Shown here piece after piece: positions 17,478 to 26,974 of a DNA stretch of 64,000 nt (its first letter is position 1; each line of letters begins with the position of its first letter). Made by a program: the position numbers and the translations under genes. The stretch is taken from the NCBI GenBank assembly GCA_031373665.1, contig JANMMZ010000010.1, forward strand, positions 1 through 64,000, read 5' to 3'. Origin of the DNA: M3007 sp031373665 (GTDB lineage Bacteria > Bacteroidota > Bacteroidia > Chitinophagales > Saprospiraceae). The notes below the pieces were generated by a model that was given only the letters and a program-made list of their open reading frames with translations, was not told the origin of the DNA and ran no database searches.

Positions 17478-18571
17478 TGCACAGTGGTTTGGTTTCGTTG
17501 TTTAAAATTCAAGCGCATGGAAATAACATGAGAATATTGGACTTGAGAAACATTGCCAATATCAGTAAGTGCGTAATCCAATTGAATTCGGTTGATACGG
17601 AGTCCTACTCCAAAATTGGGCTGTAGGGTTAGACGTTTTTTATTGGGATCGAAGTCGTCAACCACACGCTGAAAATTAGAAACGCCCGTACGTAACTGCA
17701 CAAAGCCCATGTAATCAGCCTCTAATCCCACGCGTGGCTCTACATTGAATGCCTTTGAACTAATGAGGACATTGCGTTGACCATCAGTGGTGACCACAAA
17801 ATCCAAGGCAGGGAGTAAGGTTGTTTTAGAGCCTAATTTTATCTTATAGCCAGCACCAATTTCGAATCGGGGCTTGGTGATTTCGGTGCTACTGACAGGT
17901 ATTTCATTGCCCGTGGTATCAAAAACTTGTTTTTCGCGGGCCGTCAAATTAAATGACCAAGCATTGAAAGTGGTCGTAATATCTCTGGCCATAATACCAG
18001 CCGATAGATTGCCTTTTCGGTACTGGAGGCCTGCATCGGCTCCAAAGCCCCACGAACTTCCAAAGGTGCCGATGACGCGGCGCACGACTTTTATGGATCC
18101 CCCTACTGAAAAAGCAGGATTGCGCAATTTTCTAGCATAACTACCCATAAAGGCGTAATCTGCAGCCGAAAACTCCGTCACGTTGTCATAATTGATGGTA
18201 CCATCAGCCTCTACTAGATTGATGGTATAAGGTATTTGGTCTATTCCAAAACGAATCAAAGAAAAAGCGAGGTAAGAGCCTTGGCTTTTATTCAGCGATT
18301 TTCCAAAACTGAGGTAATCATATTGACCTATACCTCCAAACCATTCGGCGTGCATCGCACCTATCTGCAAGGGGGCTTGTATTTGGGTCAGTCCGGCTGG
18401 ATTCCAATAACCAGCCGTGATATCATCTACGATGCCTGTTTGAGCACCTGACATGCCGTGCGCCCTTGCACCTACGCCAATGGCTAAAAATTCGTTGCTA
18501 TATTTTTGTGCTGTGGCGGTAGAAACAGCCATTATGAGCAAAAGGTGAATCAGTGTGCGTTGTACTTTCAT
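17474..18571 (-). CDS. PorV/PorQ-family outer-membrane protein
   Basis: A 365-residue outer-membrane barrel with a signal peptide (1-21, cleaved near TAQ). The start of the mature protein, LAIGVGARAHGMSGAQTGIVDD followed by YWNPAGL, is the hallmark of the PorV/UPF0164 family. PorV is the T9SS shuttle that moves cargo from the translocon to the attachment complex; this copy most resembles the PorV2-type paralogue common in Saprospiria rather than canonical PorV. It probably serves the T9SS cargo encoded in this same window. Possible promoter boxes lie about 130 bp upstream. Confidence 0.85.
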   Translation of the reverse strand: MKVQRTLIHLLLIMAVSTATAQKYSNEFLAIGVGARAHGMSGAQTGIVDDITAGYWNPAGLTQIQAPLQIGAMHAEWFGGIGQYDYLSFGKSLNKSQGSYLAFSLIRFGIDQIPYTINLVEADGTINYDNVTEFSAADYAFMGSYARKLRNPAFSVGGSIKVVRRVIGTFGSSWGFGADAGLQYRKGNLSAGIMARDITTTFNAWSFNLTAREKQVFDTTGNEIPVSSTEITKPRFEIGAGYKIKLGSKTTLLPALDFVVTTDGQRNVLISSKAFNVEPRVGLEADYMGFVQLRTGVSNFQRVVDDFDPNKKRLTLQPNFGVGLRINRIQLDYALTDIGNVSQVQYSHVISMRLNFKQRNQTTVQ

Positions 18572-18579
18572 AAAAGTGT

Positions 18580-18587
18580 TACTTTTG
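18580..18587 (+). promoter_or_regulatory. Possible -7 box for the LVIVD protein
   Basis: TACTTTTG on the plus strand, giving a leader of about 135 nt before the ATG at 18728. A second match, TAATTTTG at 18718-18725, is too close to the ATG to serve unless the transcript is leaderless. Confidence 0.35.
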
Positions 18588-18697
18588 TCCCTAAGACGGG
18601 CAGAATGCCAATATGGTTGCCTGATCGGTCTCTTTGAAAAACATTAAAATAGTTTCTTTGGTGAAGTCATATCTTGCACTGATACCAACAGGAATGT

Positions 18698-18713
18698 CAA
18701 AAGTACAAAACTA
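18698..18713 (-). promoter_or_regulatory. Overlapping -7 boxes for the PorV-like gene
   Basis: On the minus strand TAGTTTTG (18706-18713) and TACTTTTG (18698-18705) are adjacent matches to TAnnTTTG. They would give a leader of about 120 nt for the gene starting at 18571. Confidence 0.4.
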
Positions 18714-18727
18714 ATTATAATTTTGGT

Positions 18728-20107
18728 ATGAAACAGAACTTTTTAACTTTACTCGCGCTGTTAATGCTGTGTAGCGCACAAGCCCAGTCTAATTTCGGTT
18801 TTGATTTTATTAGCCGCTGGGACAATGATAGCCTTGCTGTTGCTTCTCCTGGCAATTTGAACCTTCAATACAGTGGTAGTTGGGCGATGGCGGTGGATGG
18901 CCGCGAAATCGTAGTAGTAGGTGGTGCTGCCAATATTTTGTTTTTTGATGTTACCAATCCAGAAACTCCAGTATTGAAGGCAGACTTTCCAGGAACTTGG
19001 ACGACTGTTTGGCGCGAATTTCGCTCCTACAAAAATCGAATTTATGCCGTTTCGGACAATACTAATGAAGGAATGATGATTTTTGATTTGACCCATGCTG
19101 CCGATTCAATTGTCAGGACTTACTGGAGTACAGAGTTTTTCGATAAAGCACATTCCATCACTTTAGACACTGTTTCGGGTCATATATACCTCAATGGTGG
19201 CAATGCAGGCCAAGGCATTATTGTATTGGATGCCAGCCAAAATCCAGACAAACCAACTTTCCTTGGGCATCCCGATATTCCGGGCGGATACGTACATGAT
19301 TCTTATGTGCGTGGCGATACGCTTTATTGCTCTTCTGGTTACGATGGGTACTATGTTTTAGATTTCAGAAACGCTACGGCTCCTACTTTGATCAGCAGTA
19401 TCAGCACTGGTGGCTATAATCATAATAGTTGGCTTACCCTTGATGGCAAGTATGCTTATTACACAGAAGAAGTACCCAGAGGATTGCCTATACATTGTGT
19501 GGATTTGACCGACCTTACTACTACGGGTGATATGGAGATTGCGCTGGCATTTTTAGATAATTTGCAGGCACCGAACGATAGTGTAAAATTGGCTATTTCA
19601 CACAATGTGTATATTAAAAACAACCTATTGTTCAACTCTCAATATGAGGATGGATTGTTGGTTTATGACATCTCAGTGCCGACTTCGCCTGTGCTGAAAG
19701 CGCACTATGATACCCATCCCCAAAATACTGCCTATAATGGGTATTTTGGTAACTGGGGCAATTATCCTTGGTTGCCATCTGGTACTATCGTTGCTTGCGA
19801 TATGCAAAATGGTATGTACTTGCTACGATTAAACCCCAATGTGGGTACCCGACAGCCGGACAATATCTTTGGTGTAGAAATTTACCCAAACCCTGCCAAT
19901 GATCTATTGCAGATCAAGTTCCATGAACAGAATAACCAAGATGGCGCTTACCGCTTGTTTAATATGTCTGGACAAATGGTACAAGAAGGCGTTATAGCAG
20001 GAGGAGGAACAAAAGTAAATATGATGCCGCTGCAATCAGGCATGTATTTCATTGAAATAACCAATTATGCAGGTCAAAAAACCTTAAAAAAAGTAGTTAA
20101 ACAGTAA
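18728..20107 (+). CDS. Secreted LVIVD / choice-of-anchor B protein, T9SS
   Basis: A 459-residue exported protein. Signal peptide 1-19 (LCSAQA-Q). The body (about 25-370) is made of LVIVD-type beta-propeller repeats, seen as ILFFDVTNPETPVLKADF, GIIVLDASQNPDKPTFLG, YYVLDFRNATAPTLISS and LLVYDISVPTSPVLKAHYD. This matches the choice-of-anchor B family. The C-terminal 75 residues (VEIYPNPANDLLQIKF onward) form a T9SS sorting domain. It should be exposed on or released from the cell surface; the ligand is unknown. Its stop codon shares a base with the ATG of nadE (TAATG), an unexpected coupling of a surface protein with NAD synthesis. Confidence 0.87.
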   Translation: MKQNFLTLLALLMLCSAQAQSNFGFDFISRWDNDSLAVASPGNLNLQYSGSWAMAVDGREIVVVGGAANILFFDVTNPETPVLKADFPGTWTTVWREFRSYKNRIYAVSDNTNEGMMIFDLTHAADSIVRTYWSTEFFDKAHSITLDTVSGHIYLNGGNAGQGIIVLDASQNPDKPTFLGHPDIPGGYVHDSYVRGDTLYCSSGYDGYYVLDFRNATAPTLISSISTGGYNHNSWLTLDGKYAYYTEEVPRGLPIHCVDLTDLTTTGDMEIALAFLDNLQAPNDSVKLAISHNVYIKNNLLFNSQYEDGLLVYDISVPTSPVLKAHYDTHPQNTAYNGYFGNWGNYPWLPSGTIVACDMQNGMYLLRLNPNVGTRQPDNIFGVEIYPNPANDLLQIKFHEQNNQDGAYRLFNMSGQMVQEGVIAGGGTKVNMMPLQSGMYFIEITNYAGQKTLKKVVKQ

Positions 20108-21744
20108 TGAAAATAGCATTAGCCCAATTAGATATACATATCGGCAACTTTGATGGTAATTTGCAAAAGATGCTTTCCGCTGTGGAGGCAGCCAAAGCAC
20201 AAGGAGCCGATATCGTCTGTTTTCCTGAATTAGCGGTTTGTGGCTATCCAGCCCGAGATTTTCTGGAGTTCGACGATTTTATTCGCAACAGCCAAGCCTC
20301 TATCGAAGCACTTACTGCTGCCAGTCATGGTATTGGTATAGCCGTGGGTTCACCCACGCGCAATCCTGTATTGGCGGGTAAAGACCTGTACAATTCCGCC
20401 TATTTTCTATATGATGGAAAGGTATTAGGGGTGCAGCACAAAGCATTGTTGCCTACTTATGATATATTTGATGAATACCGCTATTTTGAACCTGCTACGG
20501 AATTCAAAACCATAGATTTCAAAGGGAAACGGATCGCTATGGTGATTTGTGAAGATATTTGGAATGTGGGCAACGAAAACCCGCTCTATACCATTTGTCC
20601 ACTTGATGAAATGATGGATCAAAAGCCTGATTTTATCATCAATCTTTCGGCATCGCCCTTTGATTATGCTCATGCCGCTGCGCGGATTCATACGGTACGT
20701 ACCAACGTAGAGCGGTATGGAATACCCATGTTTTATGTCAACCATACTGGGGCGCAAACAGACGTGGTATTTGACGGAGGAAGCCTTGTCGTTTCTACTG
20801 ACGGGAATGTCTTTGATGAAATGCCCTATTTTGAGGAGTGCTTTAAGGTGTATGACCTAGATGAAGTACTCCGAGGCGGACAACATCAAGAGCAGGAAAA
20901 GGATAAAATCAAATTGATTCATGATGCCCTAGTGCTTGGCATCAGGGATTACTTTCATAAATTAGGCTTTAAAAAGGCTATTTTAGGACTTTCAGGCGGT
21001 ATTGATTCTGCAGTGACGGCTATTTTAGCGGCGCGGGCCTTGGGTGCCGAAAATGTGCGGGCGATGCTTATGCCTTCCCAATTCAGTACTGGTCACTCTG
21101 TTGAAGATGCCAAGGCTTTGGCCGAAAAAATAGGGATGCCCTACGATATTATTGCTATAAAGCCAATGTACGATGCCTTTGAGTCGGCCTTGAAACAACA
21201 GTTTGATGGGCAACCATTCAATGTGACAGAGGAGAATATTCAAGCAAGGGTAAGGGGGATCTTGGTCATGGCCATGAGCAATAAATTTGGCAATATACTA
21301 CTAAATACCACCAATAAAAGCGAAATGGCTGTCGGCTATGGCACTTTATACGGCGATATGTGTGGCGGTCTTTCGGTGTTGGGTGATGTATATAAAACAG
21401 AGGTGTATGAGTTGGCTCAATATATTAATAAGGACGAGGAGTTAATACCAGTCAACAGTATTATGAAGCCTCCAAGTGCCGAACTTAGGCCGGGGCAAAA
21501 GGATTCGGATAGTCTCCCACCTTATGATATACTGGACAAATTACTTTTCCAATATATAGAATGCCGCCAAGGCCCTCGTGAACTACTTGACAAGGGCTTC
21601 GATGAAGTCCTTGTCAAGCGGGTTCTAAGGATGGTAAACATCAATGAATTCAAGCGAGAGCAAGCCGCACCTGTACTGCGGGTAAGTACCAAGGGTTTTG
21701 GCATGGGTCGCAGGATGCCTATTGTAGGCAAGTATTTGGCTTGA
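20107..21744 (+). CDS. nadE: Glutamine-dependent NAD+ synthetase
   Basis: A 545-residue two-domain enzyme that amidates nicotinic acid adenine dinucleotide to NAD+ using glutamine. The N-terminal nitrilase-type glutaminase (about 1-265) has the Glu-Lys-Cys triad in CFPELAVCGYPARDF, HKALLPTYDIFDE and MVICEDIW. The C-terminal synthetase (about 270-545) has the PP-loop LGLSGGIDSAV and the NTTNKSEMAVGYGTLYGD motif. Length and order are normal for the bacterial glutamine-dependent form. It begins on the last base of the preceding stop codon. It complements kynU in NAD metabolism if the organism makes NAD from tryptophan, but the two are not in one operon. Confidence 0.96.
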   Translation: MKIALAQLDIHIGNFDGNLQKMLSAVEAAKAQGADIVCFPELAVCGYPARDFLEFDDFIRNSQASIEALTAASHGIGIAVGSPTRNPVLAGKDLYNSAYFLYDGKVLGVQHKALLPTYDIFDEYRYFEPATEFKTIDFKGKRIAMVICEDIWNVGNENPLYTICPLDEMMDQKPDFIINLSASPFDYAHAAARIHTVRTNVERYGIPMFYVNHTGAQTDVVFDGGSLVVSTDGNVFDEMPYFEECFKVYDLDEVLRGGQHQEQEKDKIKLIHDALVLGIRDYFHKLGFKKAILGLSGGIDSAVTAILAARALGAENVRAMLMPSQFSTGHSVEDAKALAEKIGMPYDIIAIKPMYDAFESALKQQFDGQPFNVTEENIQARVRGILVMAMSNKFGNILLNTTNKSEMAVGYGTLYGDMCGGLSVLGDVYKTEVYELAQYINKDEELIPVNSIMKPPSAELRPGQKDSDSLPPYDILDKLLFQYIECRQGPRELLDKGFDEVLVKRVLRMVNINEFKREQAAPVLRVSTKGFGMGRRMPIVGKYLA

Positions 21745-21749
21745 AAATC

Positions 21750-22154
21750 CTAGTTCTGAGCAACAAAGTTTACTGATTTGGTACTTTTGTTACCCGCATG
21801 GTCTTCGGCAGTAATTGTCAATGTCATAGGAGTAATTGTACTCAAACCTGTTAGTGAAAACATACGGACTAACGTAATATCTGTTTCATCATACACGGTT
21901 GGGCTGTCTTTATATACTTCTGATCCGTCTAAATCTTTGGTCACCTTCATGCTCATTTCATGAAGGCCATTGTCTGTTAGGCTTACCTCTATCGTCACAT
22001 TGCCCTGTACTACCGCGCTTTCAACAGGGCTTTTGATGGTGATGACTGGATTGGTCGTGTCAGACTCGTCGTCGTGTTTGTGGCAGGCTGCTACCAAGAG
22101 TGTAGCCGTGGCCAATGCCAGCGCTGTTTTGGTGATAGAATGAAGTAATGTCAT
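21750..22154 (-). CDS. Small Ig-like lipoprotein
   Basis: A 134-residue lipoprotein: signal peptide with lipobox LVAAC, so Cys24 is the likely lipidated residue, followed by a His/Asp-rich linker (HKHDDESD). The remainder is one Ig-like beta-sandwich (NPVITIKSPVESAVVQGNVTIEVSLTD to TLTITAEDHAGNKSTKSVNF), similar in style to DUF4625-type lipoproteins. The linker could bind metal but this is only a composition remark. It converges on nadE with five bases between the stops and no visible terminator. Function unknown. Confidence 0.75.
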   Translation of the reverse strand: MTLLHSITKTALALATATLLVAACHKHDDESDTTNPVITIKSPVESAVVQGNVTIEVSLTDNGLHEMSMKVTKDLDGSEVYKDSPTVYDETDITLVRMFSLTGLSTITPMTLTITAEDHAGNKSTKSVNFVAQN

Positions 22155-22334
22155 CGTTGAAAAAAATTTTGTGTTTATTTTGGCAAAATAGCCATTGGCT
22201 CTATAACGCCAGTTGGTGTATAAAACATATTTGGTTGCTTAGGGTTTTGAATGGATACGTGTAGTTTTGACAATGTGAGACAGATTGCAAGTTGACAATA
22301 TTAATATTCTTAGTAGAACTCTCAAAATTGCTCG

Positions 22335-22342
22335 TATCTTTG
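22335..22342 (+). promoter_or_regulatory. -7 box of the CDGSH gene
   Basis: TATCTTTG, a full match to TAnnTTTG, about 29 bp before the ATG at 22371. It predicts a leader of about 22 nt. Confidence 0.6.
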
Positions 22343-22370
22343 ACCAAAATACTACAACTATAACTACAAC

Positions 22371-22595
22371 ATGGCAGCAACAAAAATTACAGTAAATTCT
22401 AACGGCTCTCTAAAAATAGACGGCGATTTTGAAATATTAGATCCTCAAGGCAATGAGTATGGACTTGGTGGCAGGACTGCCTTGAGTTTGTGCCGCTGTG
22501 GCCTTTCAAAAAACAAACCCTTCTGCGATGGGGCACACAATGGTCATTTAGACCATGAAGCCGTTGCTTTTGACTTGCCGCCTAAGAAGGTATAA
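22371..22595 (+). CDS. CDGSH iron-sulfur protein
   Basis: A 74-residue protein with the complete mitoNEET-type 2Fe-2S motif C-x-C-x2-S-x3-P-x-C-D-G-x-H, here CRCGLSKNKPFCDGAH, so all three Cys and the His ligand are present. Such small stand-alone proteins are cytoplasmic electron or cluster carriers of uncertain partner. The N-terminal half (KITVNSNGSLKIDGDFEILD) is the usual beta region. It is monocistronic with its own promoter box and paired hairpins downstream. Confidence 0.92.
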   Translation: MAATKITVNSNGSLKIDGDFEILDPQGNEYGLGGRTALSLCRCGLSKNKPFCDGAHNGHLDHEAVAFDLPPKKV

Positions 22596-22678
22596 AGTCT
22601 CTTGTTGAATCAACATTATCAAAGTATTCCTTACAATGAGGTTGTTTCATAAGTTGAAATCCTTTTTTTAGTGAAAAT

Positions 22679-22738
22679 AATGCCAATTTTTTTTGGCATT
22701 GTGCCAAGATTTCGGAAGTTTTTAAAACTTCCGAAATC
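22679..22738. terminator. Two adjacent hairpins between CDGSH gene and RND operon
   Basis: The first is AATGCCAA (22679-22686) with TTGGCATT (22693-22700) around an all-T loop. The second is a perfect 15-bp inverted repeat, GATTTCGGAAGTTTT (22708-22722), one T, then its exact complement (22724-22738). They lie between convergent genes and could end transcription both ways. The second is unusually long and regular and may be a dispersed repeat. Confidence 0.6.
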
Positions 22739-22749
22739 TAATGGCTTAC

Positions 22750-25700
22750 TTACAAAACCCTCGGCGCCAATATTTTATACATGACTGGCGTAATGATTCT
22801 TGAGAGTAGGGTAGAGGAGATCAAGCCTCCAATCAACACATACGCCAGCGGCGAGTAAAGAGGGTTTTCTTCCACTGCTATCGGTATCAATCCGCCAATA
22901 GCCGTTAAGGAAGTCAATAATATAGGTACAAAACGAATTTCACCTGCTTCCTGTATTGCCTCCGTCAATCCATAACCTTCCGCTCGTAACTGATTGGTAA
23001 AATCAACAAGCAATATAGAGTTTTTGACCTCAATACCCATGAGCGCGATTAGGCCTACTGCCACAGTGAATGAAAATGGATACCCAGTAGCCAAGAGCAT
23101 CAAAATAGCACCAATAATGCCCAAAGGGATTACGGAAAGTACTATGATGGTGCTTTTGAAAGTTTTAAACTCAAGAATCAGTACGGCTAGTAGCCCAAAT
23201 ACGGTCAATAGAATAATCGGTCCTAATCCGCCAAAAGACCGCTCCGCGCTTTCTACTTCCCCAGCCATTTTATATGAATAGCCGTTAGGGAAATCCATTT
23301 TTTCAAGTTTTTGCCTGATTTGGTTGTTTAATGCTCCAGCCATATACCCGCTTTTCACGCTGGCGGTCACGGCTGTAAAACGATCTTTGTCATAGTGCTG
23401 TATGTAATTGGGCGAAGGCTTAAATTGAATATCAGCCACTTGACTAATGGGGAAAGCCGTACCGGGTATATTGTTAACATAGAGGTTTTTAAGCGCGTCT
23501 AAACTATTATGTGCGCCTGTTTTAGGCACTGATATGGTAATGTTGTACTCTTTACTATCCACTTCGTTGGTGAAAGTACCCACGCTCAGTCCGGCTATGG
23601 CCAAGCGAACCATCCGGTCTATTTCCGCTATCGGAATGCCTAAAGAGACCGCTTTATCCTTATTTATTTGTACTTGAATGTCCGTTTTGATGGTAGCAAT
23701 TGGATTATCAACGTACATTGTACCTTCGGTGGCGGCCAAAAGATTTTCTACCTGTGCTGCCACCGATCTCAATGAATCCAAGTTGTCGCCAAATACCCTT
23801 ATAGCAATGGGAGCCTCTATAGGTGGGCCTTGTTCAAAATTTTTCACATTAATGACTGCGCCAGGTATATTTTTAAACTTCTCCCTCAATTCATCTAAAA
23901 AGGCGATTTTGATTGGTGGAGGCGTTTTTTCCTGAAGTTGCACAAATATCTGGGCATAGTCGGTGGCCTCTGTTTCTCTAATGACATTATAGTAAATGCG
24001 TGGATTACCCCTACCTACATTGGTAGCGATCCAAGTTACTTTGGCGGCGGTGCCATGTCCTGGATAAATAGAAATAGGGTTTTCAGACTCGGAATTCCGC
24101 CGACTGAAATCACTTGACCTAAAGCCTTCGGCTGTATATTCATTCAATACCGAATCTACCATTTGGACTACTCGATTGGTTTCTTGCAGGCTGGTTCCAG
24201 CGGCTGTTTCCACATCTATATAAAACATAGGCCGTTCGCTGGCTGGGAACACAGCCGAACCTGCTCGCCCTGCAATACATAGGCTACCCACAAACAAGGC
24301 AATGGCTACCAGTATTGTTTTGGCTGGATGCTCCAAAGCCACGTGCAATAATCGGGCATAGGTGCCTGAAATCATCCATTTCAAACCTCGTAAAAACATA
24401 TTTCCCTTGGGATTGTGGTGCGCTGAAAGCACCCGACTGCTCAAAAACGGTACAATCGTAATAGATACAAACAAAGATGCCAATATGGTGAGTACCACTG
24501 CCATTGGTAGAGAACGGATGAAATCACCAGATGCTTCTGGTAAATAAATCAATGGTAAAAATGCCAAGACTAAGGTAGCGGTGCATCCCAATACTGCAAG
24601 CCCAATTTGTTTGGTGGCCAATATTGCGGCATCGCGGCGGTTATAACCATCCCGCATCCAGCGTTCTATGTTTTCGACCACTACAATACTGTCATCCACC
24701 AATATACCCAATGCTATGATGAAGCCCACGATGCTCAATTGGTTCAAAGAGTAGCCCAGTTTATCCAAAGCAAACAAACCAATTGAAATACTTAAGGGTA
24801 TGGAAATCATCACAACCAATGCAGCCCTCCAACCCAAGGGCAACAACGTAAGAAGTACCAATAAGATGGCAATCCCAAAATCCTTAGCAAAACGGGTCAA
24901 CCGTTTCCTAACCGAGTCATTTTGGTCAAAAACTTTTACGTAGTCCATATTTTTGGGTAAGGCACTTCGCCAAGTAGCCACTTTTTTATTGACTGCATCA
25001 CCGACCTCAAATATGTTTTGTCCATCTTTCATGGTAGCTGTCACCCATACACATCGGATTCCGTTTACACGAGCCAAATGCCTTGGTTCTTCATATGCCC
25101 ATTCCACTTCGGCTAAGTCCTTGAGGTGCAGAATTCTACCATTTTGACCATTGACTAAGGTGTTTTTGATCTCCTCCAAATTTGCATAATCGCCACTGGT
25201 TTCTACATTGAAACTTCTGGTTCCCATTTCGACCGAACCGCCCGGTATGCTGAGGTTTTCGCTTTGTAAGGCACCAAAAACACGATTAATGGCCACGTTT
25301 TCAGAGGCCATTTTTGGCAAGTTGAGGCTGATTCTTACTTCCCGTTTGGGGAATCCCCACACCTTGGAAGCCTTTACACCTGGTATCTTCTCTAGCGCCT
25401 CTTGCAATCGTTCAGCCTCTTTACGCAAGTCGGCATAACTGGCATTTTCAGATACAATACCACCTTGCAAAATGGCCACATCTGAAGATGAAAACCGCTG
25501 TATTTGCAACCGATAAATATCTTGGGGCAGGTCTGGCCGCACAGCATTTACTTCACGTACTACTTCCTCGTATTTTTTATCGGTATCTTCTCCATGCTTA
25601 AACTCTATCGTAATGAGCGAAATTCCATTGAAAGAAAAAGAGCGCATCCGATCAATATTCTCCAAAGAGCCCAATCGCGACTCTATTTTATCCGTAATTT

Positions 25701-25884
25701 TATTTTCTATTTCGGCTGGGCCTGCTCCAGGATACACTACTACAACATTATACCCAGGAGGCGAAAACTTGGGATCTTCTGCACGGGGCATCGTAATGAG
25801 CGCACCAATACCCAGAGCCATCACAAAACAAAAAACAATGAAGGTGAATTGGCTGTTTTTTACTGAGAATTCTGCTATTTTCAT
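22750..25884 (-). CDS. RND efflux transporter, inner-membrane pump
   Basis: A 1044-residue HAE/AcrB-type RND permease, normal length. It has an N-terminal membrane helix with FSVKNSQFTF, two large periplasmic loops, and 12 membrane segments in all. The proton-relay acidic pair is seen in TM4 as GILVDDSIVVVENI, and the second-half equivalent as GLIALMGIEVKNSILLVDF. It would export hydrophobic or amphiphilic compounds out of the cell using the proton gradient; the sequence does not specify substrate, and metal-specific CzcA signatures are absent. The ATG overlaps the adaptor gene's stop by four bases. It is the last gene of the tripartite operon. Confidence 0.93.
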   Translation of the reverse strand: MKIAEFSVKNSQFTFIVFCFVMALGIGALITMPRAEDPKFSPPGYNVVVVYPGAGPAEIENKITDKIESRLGSLENIDRMRSFSFNGISLITIEFKHGEDTDKKYEEVVREVNAVRPDLPQDIYRLQIQRFSSSDVAILQGGIVSENASYADLRKEAERLQEALEKIPGVKASKVWGFPKREVRISLNLPKMASENVAINRVFGALQSENLSIPGGSVEMGTRSFNVETSGDYANLEEIKNTLVNGQNGRILHLKDLAEVEWAYEEPRHLARVNGIRCVWVTATMKDGQNIFEVGDAVNKKVATWRSALPKNMDYVKVFDQNDSVRKRLTRFAKDFGIAILLVLLTLLPLGWRAALVVMISIPLSISIGLFALDKLGYSLNQLSIVGFIIALGILVDDSIVVVENIERWMRDGYNRRDAAILATKQIGLAVLGCTATLVLAFLPLIYLPEASGDFIRSLPMAVVLTILASLFVSITIVPFLSSRVLSAHHNPKGNMFLRGLKWMISGTYARLLHVALEHPAKTILVAIALFVGSLCIAGRAGSAVFPASERPMFYIDVETAAGTSLQETNRVVQMVDSVLNEYTAEGFRSSDFSRRNSESENPISIYPGHGTAAKVTWIATNVGRGNPRIYYNVIRETEATDYAQIFVQLQEKTPPPIKIAFLDELREKFKNIPGAVINVKNFEQGPPIEAPIAIRVFGDNLDSLRSVAAQVENLLAATEGTMYVDNPIATIKTDIQVQINKDKAVSLGIPIAEIDRMVRLAIAGLSVGTFTNEVDSKEYNITISVPKTGAHNSLDALKNLYVNNIPGTAFPISQVADIQFKPSPNYIQHYDKDRFTAVTASVKSGYMAGALNNQIRQKLEKMDFPNGYSYKMAGEVESAERSFGGLGPIILLTVFGLLAVLILEFKTFKSTIIVLSVIPLGIIGAILMLLATGYPFSFTVAVGLIALMGIEVKNSILLVDFTNQLRAEGYGLTEAIQEAGEIRFVPILLTSLTAIGGLIPIAVEENPLYSPLAYVLIGGLISSTLLSRIITPVMYKILAPRVL

Positions 25885-26942
25885 AGTTTTTTTACTTTTT
25901 TCTTTTCAGTTAAATAAGGCGCGCCTTTGGTTACGACTTCCTTGATTCCATCCAATCCATGAGCGATGATTACCTGATTGCCTTCCATGAAGGCTATTTG
26001 TACTGGTATTTTTTTGACTGAAGTACCATCATTTTCCAAGGCAAAAACAAAGGCTAACTTTGCGTCGCCTTCTACAATCGCCTCGATAGGTACTATCGTA
26101 TATAATCTTGATTGCGAAGGGGTTATATCCACTTGCGCAAACAAACCGGGGACAAATCGTTTCCCTTGAGGTTGTACTTTTATCTCGATGGGGTAGAGTC
26201 CACTCTGAGGGTCGGCAGACGCAGGCAACTCACTTATTTTTCCATTAAAAACCGTCTCTGGATAAGCATCCATGATCACCTTTGCACTCATACCAAGGTT
26301 CAGTCTAGCCCAATCTCGGTCGCTGACATTAACTTTTACTGCCCAATCATCGGTGCCAGTTTCAAACAATACGAAGATAGGCATACCGGGGCCAGTTATT
26401 TCGCCTTCATTCATGACTTGCTTGATGATTTTGCCACCACGGGTAGCCCTGATTTCAGCATATTGCTGGTTAAATGTTGCGATACGGGCAGTTTCCTTGG
26501 CTAAGTCTCGGCCAGTAGTGGCGTTTTGAACCAGTTCAAGGGTGGCACTACTATCTTTGTACAAGCCTTCTACACGAGATAAGTCACGCTCCGATTTTTG
26601 CAATCCATACTGGGCTTGGGTAACTTGAGCGTCTATTTCAGTTTTATCGAGGGTGGCCAGCAGTTGTCCGGGTCTAACCAGATCACCTTCTTTAACGTAC
26701 AGTTTTCGAATAATACCGCCGATCTTAAACGATAAACGTTGTTCATCGGTGGAGGTTAAAATACCGCTGGCATGTATTGGAATGGAAATGCTTTTTTGAG
26801 ATACCAGAGCCGTTGTCACGGGTATTTCATCGGCTACGGGCATTGGGGGAGCGACTGCTTCCACCTTGCCTCCACAGTGAAACATAAACAAGGCTATGCC
26901 AATGATGAATGCGAAAAAGTATAATTTTGAAATATATTTCAT
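25881..26942 (-). CDS. RND efflux periplasmic adaptor lipoprotein
   Basis: Membrane-fusion protein of the AcrA/HlyD type. I place the start at the ATG at 26942 (MKYISKLYFF), seven codons inside the longest frame, because it leaves a normal lipoprotein signal with lipobox-like FMFHC. The order is lipoyl half (SFKIGGIIRKLYVKEGDLVRPGQLLATLD), a short coiled-coil hairpin (QVTQAQYGLQKSERDLSRVEGLY), second lipoyl half (RGGKIIKQVMNEGEITGPG), beta-barrel and membrane-proximal domains. It links the RND pump to the TolC channel. The gene lies between the two and overlaps the pump gene by four bases. Confidence 0.9.
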   Translation of the reverse strand: MKYISKLYFFAFIIGIALFMFHCGGKVEAVAPPMPVADEIPVTTALVSQKSISIPIHASGILTSTDEQRLSFKIGGIIRKLYVKEGDLVRPGQLLATLDKTEIDAQVTQAQYGLQKSERDLSRVEGLYKDSSATLELVQNATTGRDLAKETARIATFNQQYAEIRATRGGKIIKQVMNEGEITGPGMPIFVLFETGTDDWAVKVNVSDRDWARLNLGMSAKVIMDAYPETVFNGKISELPASADPQSGLYPIEIKVQPQGKRFVPGLFAQVDITPSQSRLYTIVPIEAIVEGDAKLAFVFALENDGTSVKKIPVQIAFMEGNQVIIAHGLDGIKEVVTKGAPYLTEKKKVKKL

Positions 26943-26974
26943 GTGTATGATATTGAAATTCAATTTTTATGGAA

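Noticed and set aside
18718..18728. TAATTTTG two bases before the ATG as the promoter
   Set aside because: The transcript would start inside the gene; the signal peptide requires the 18728 start, so the match is probably chance.
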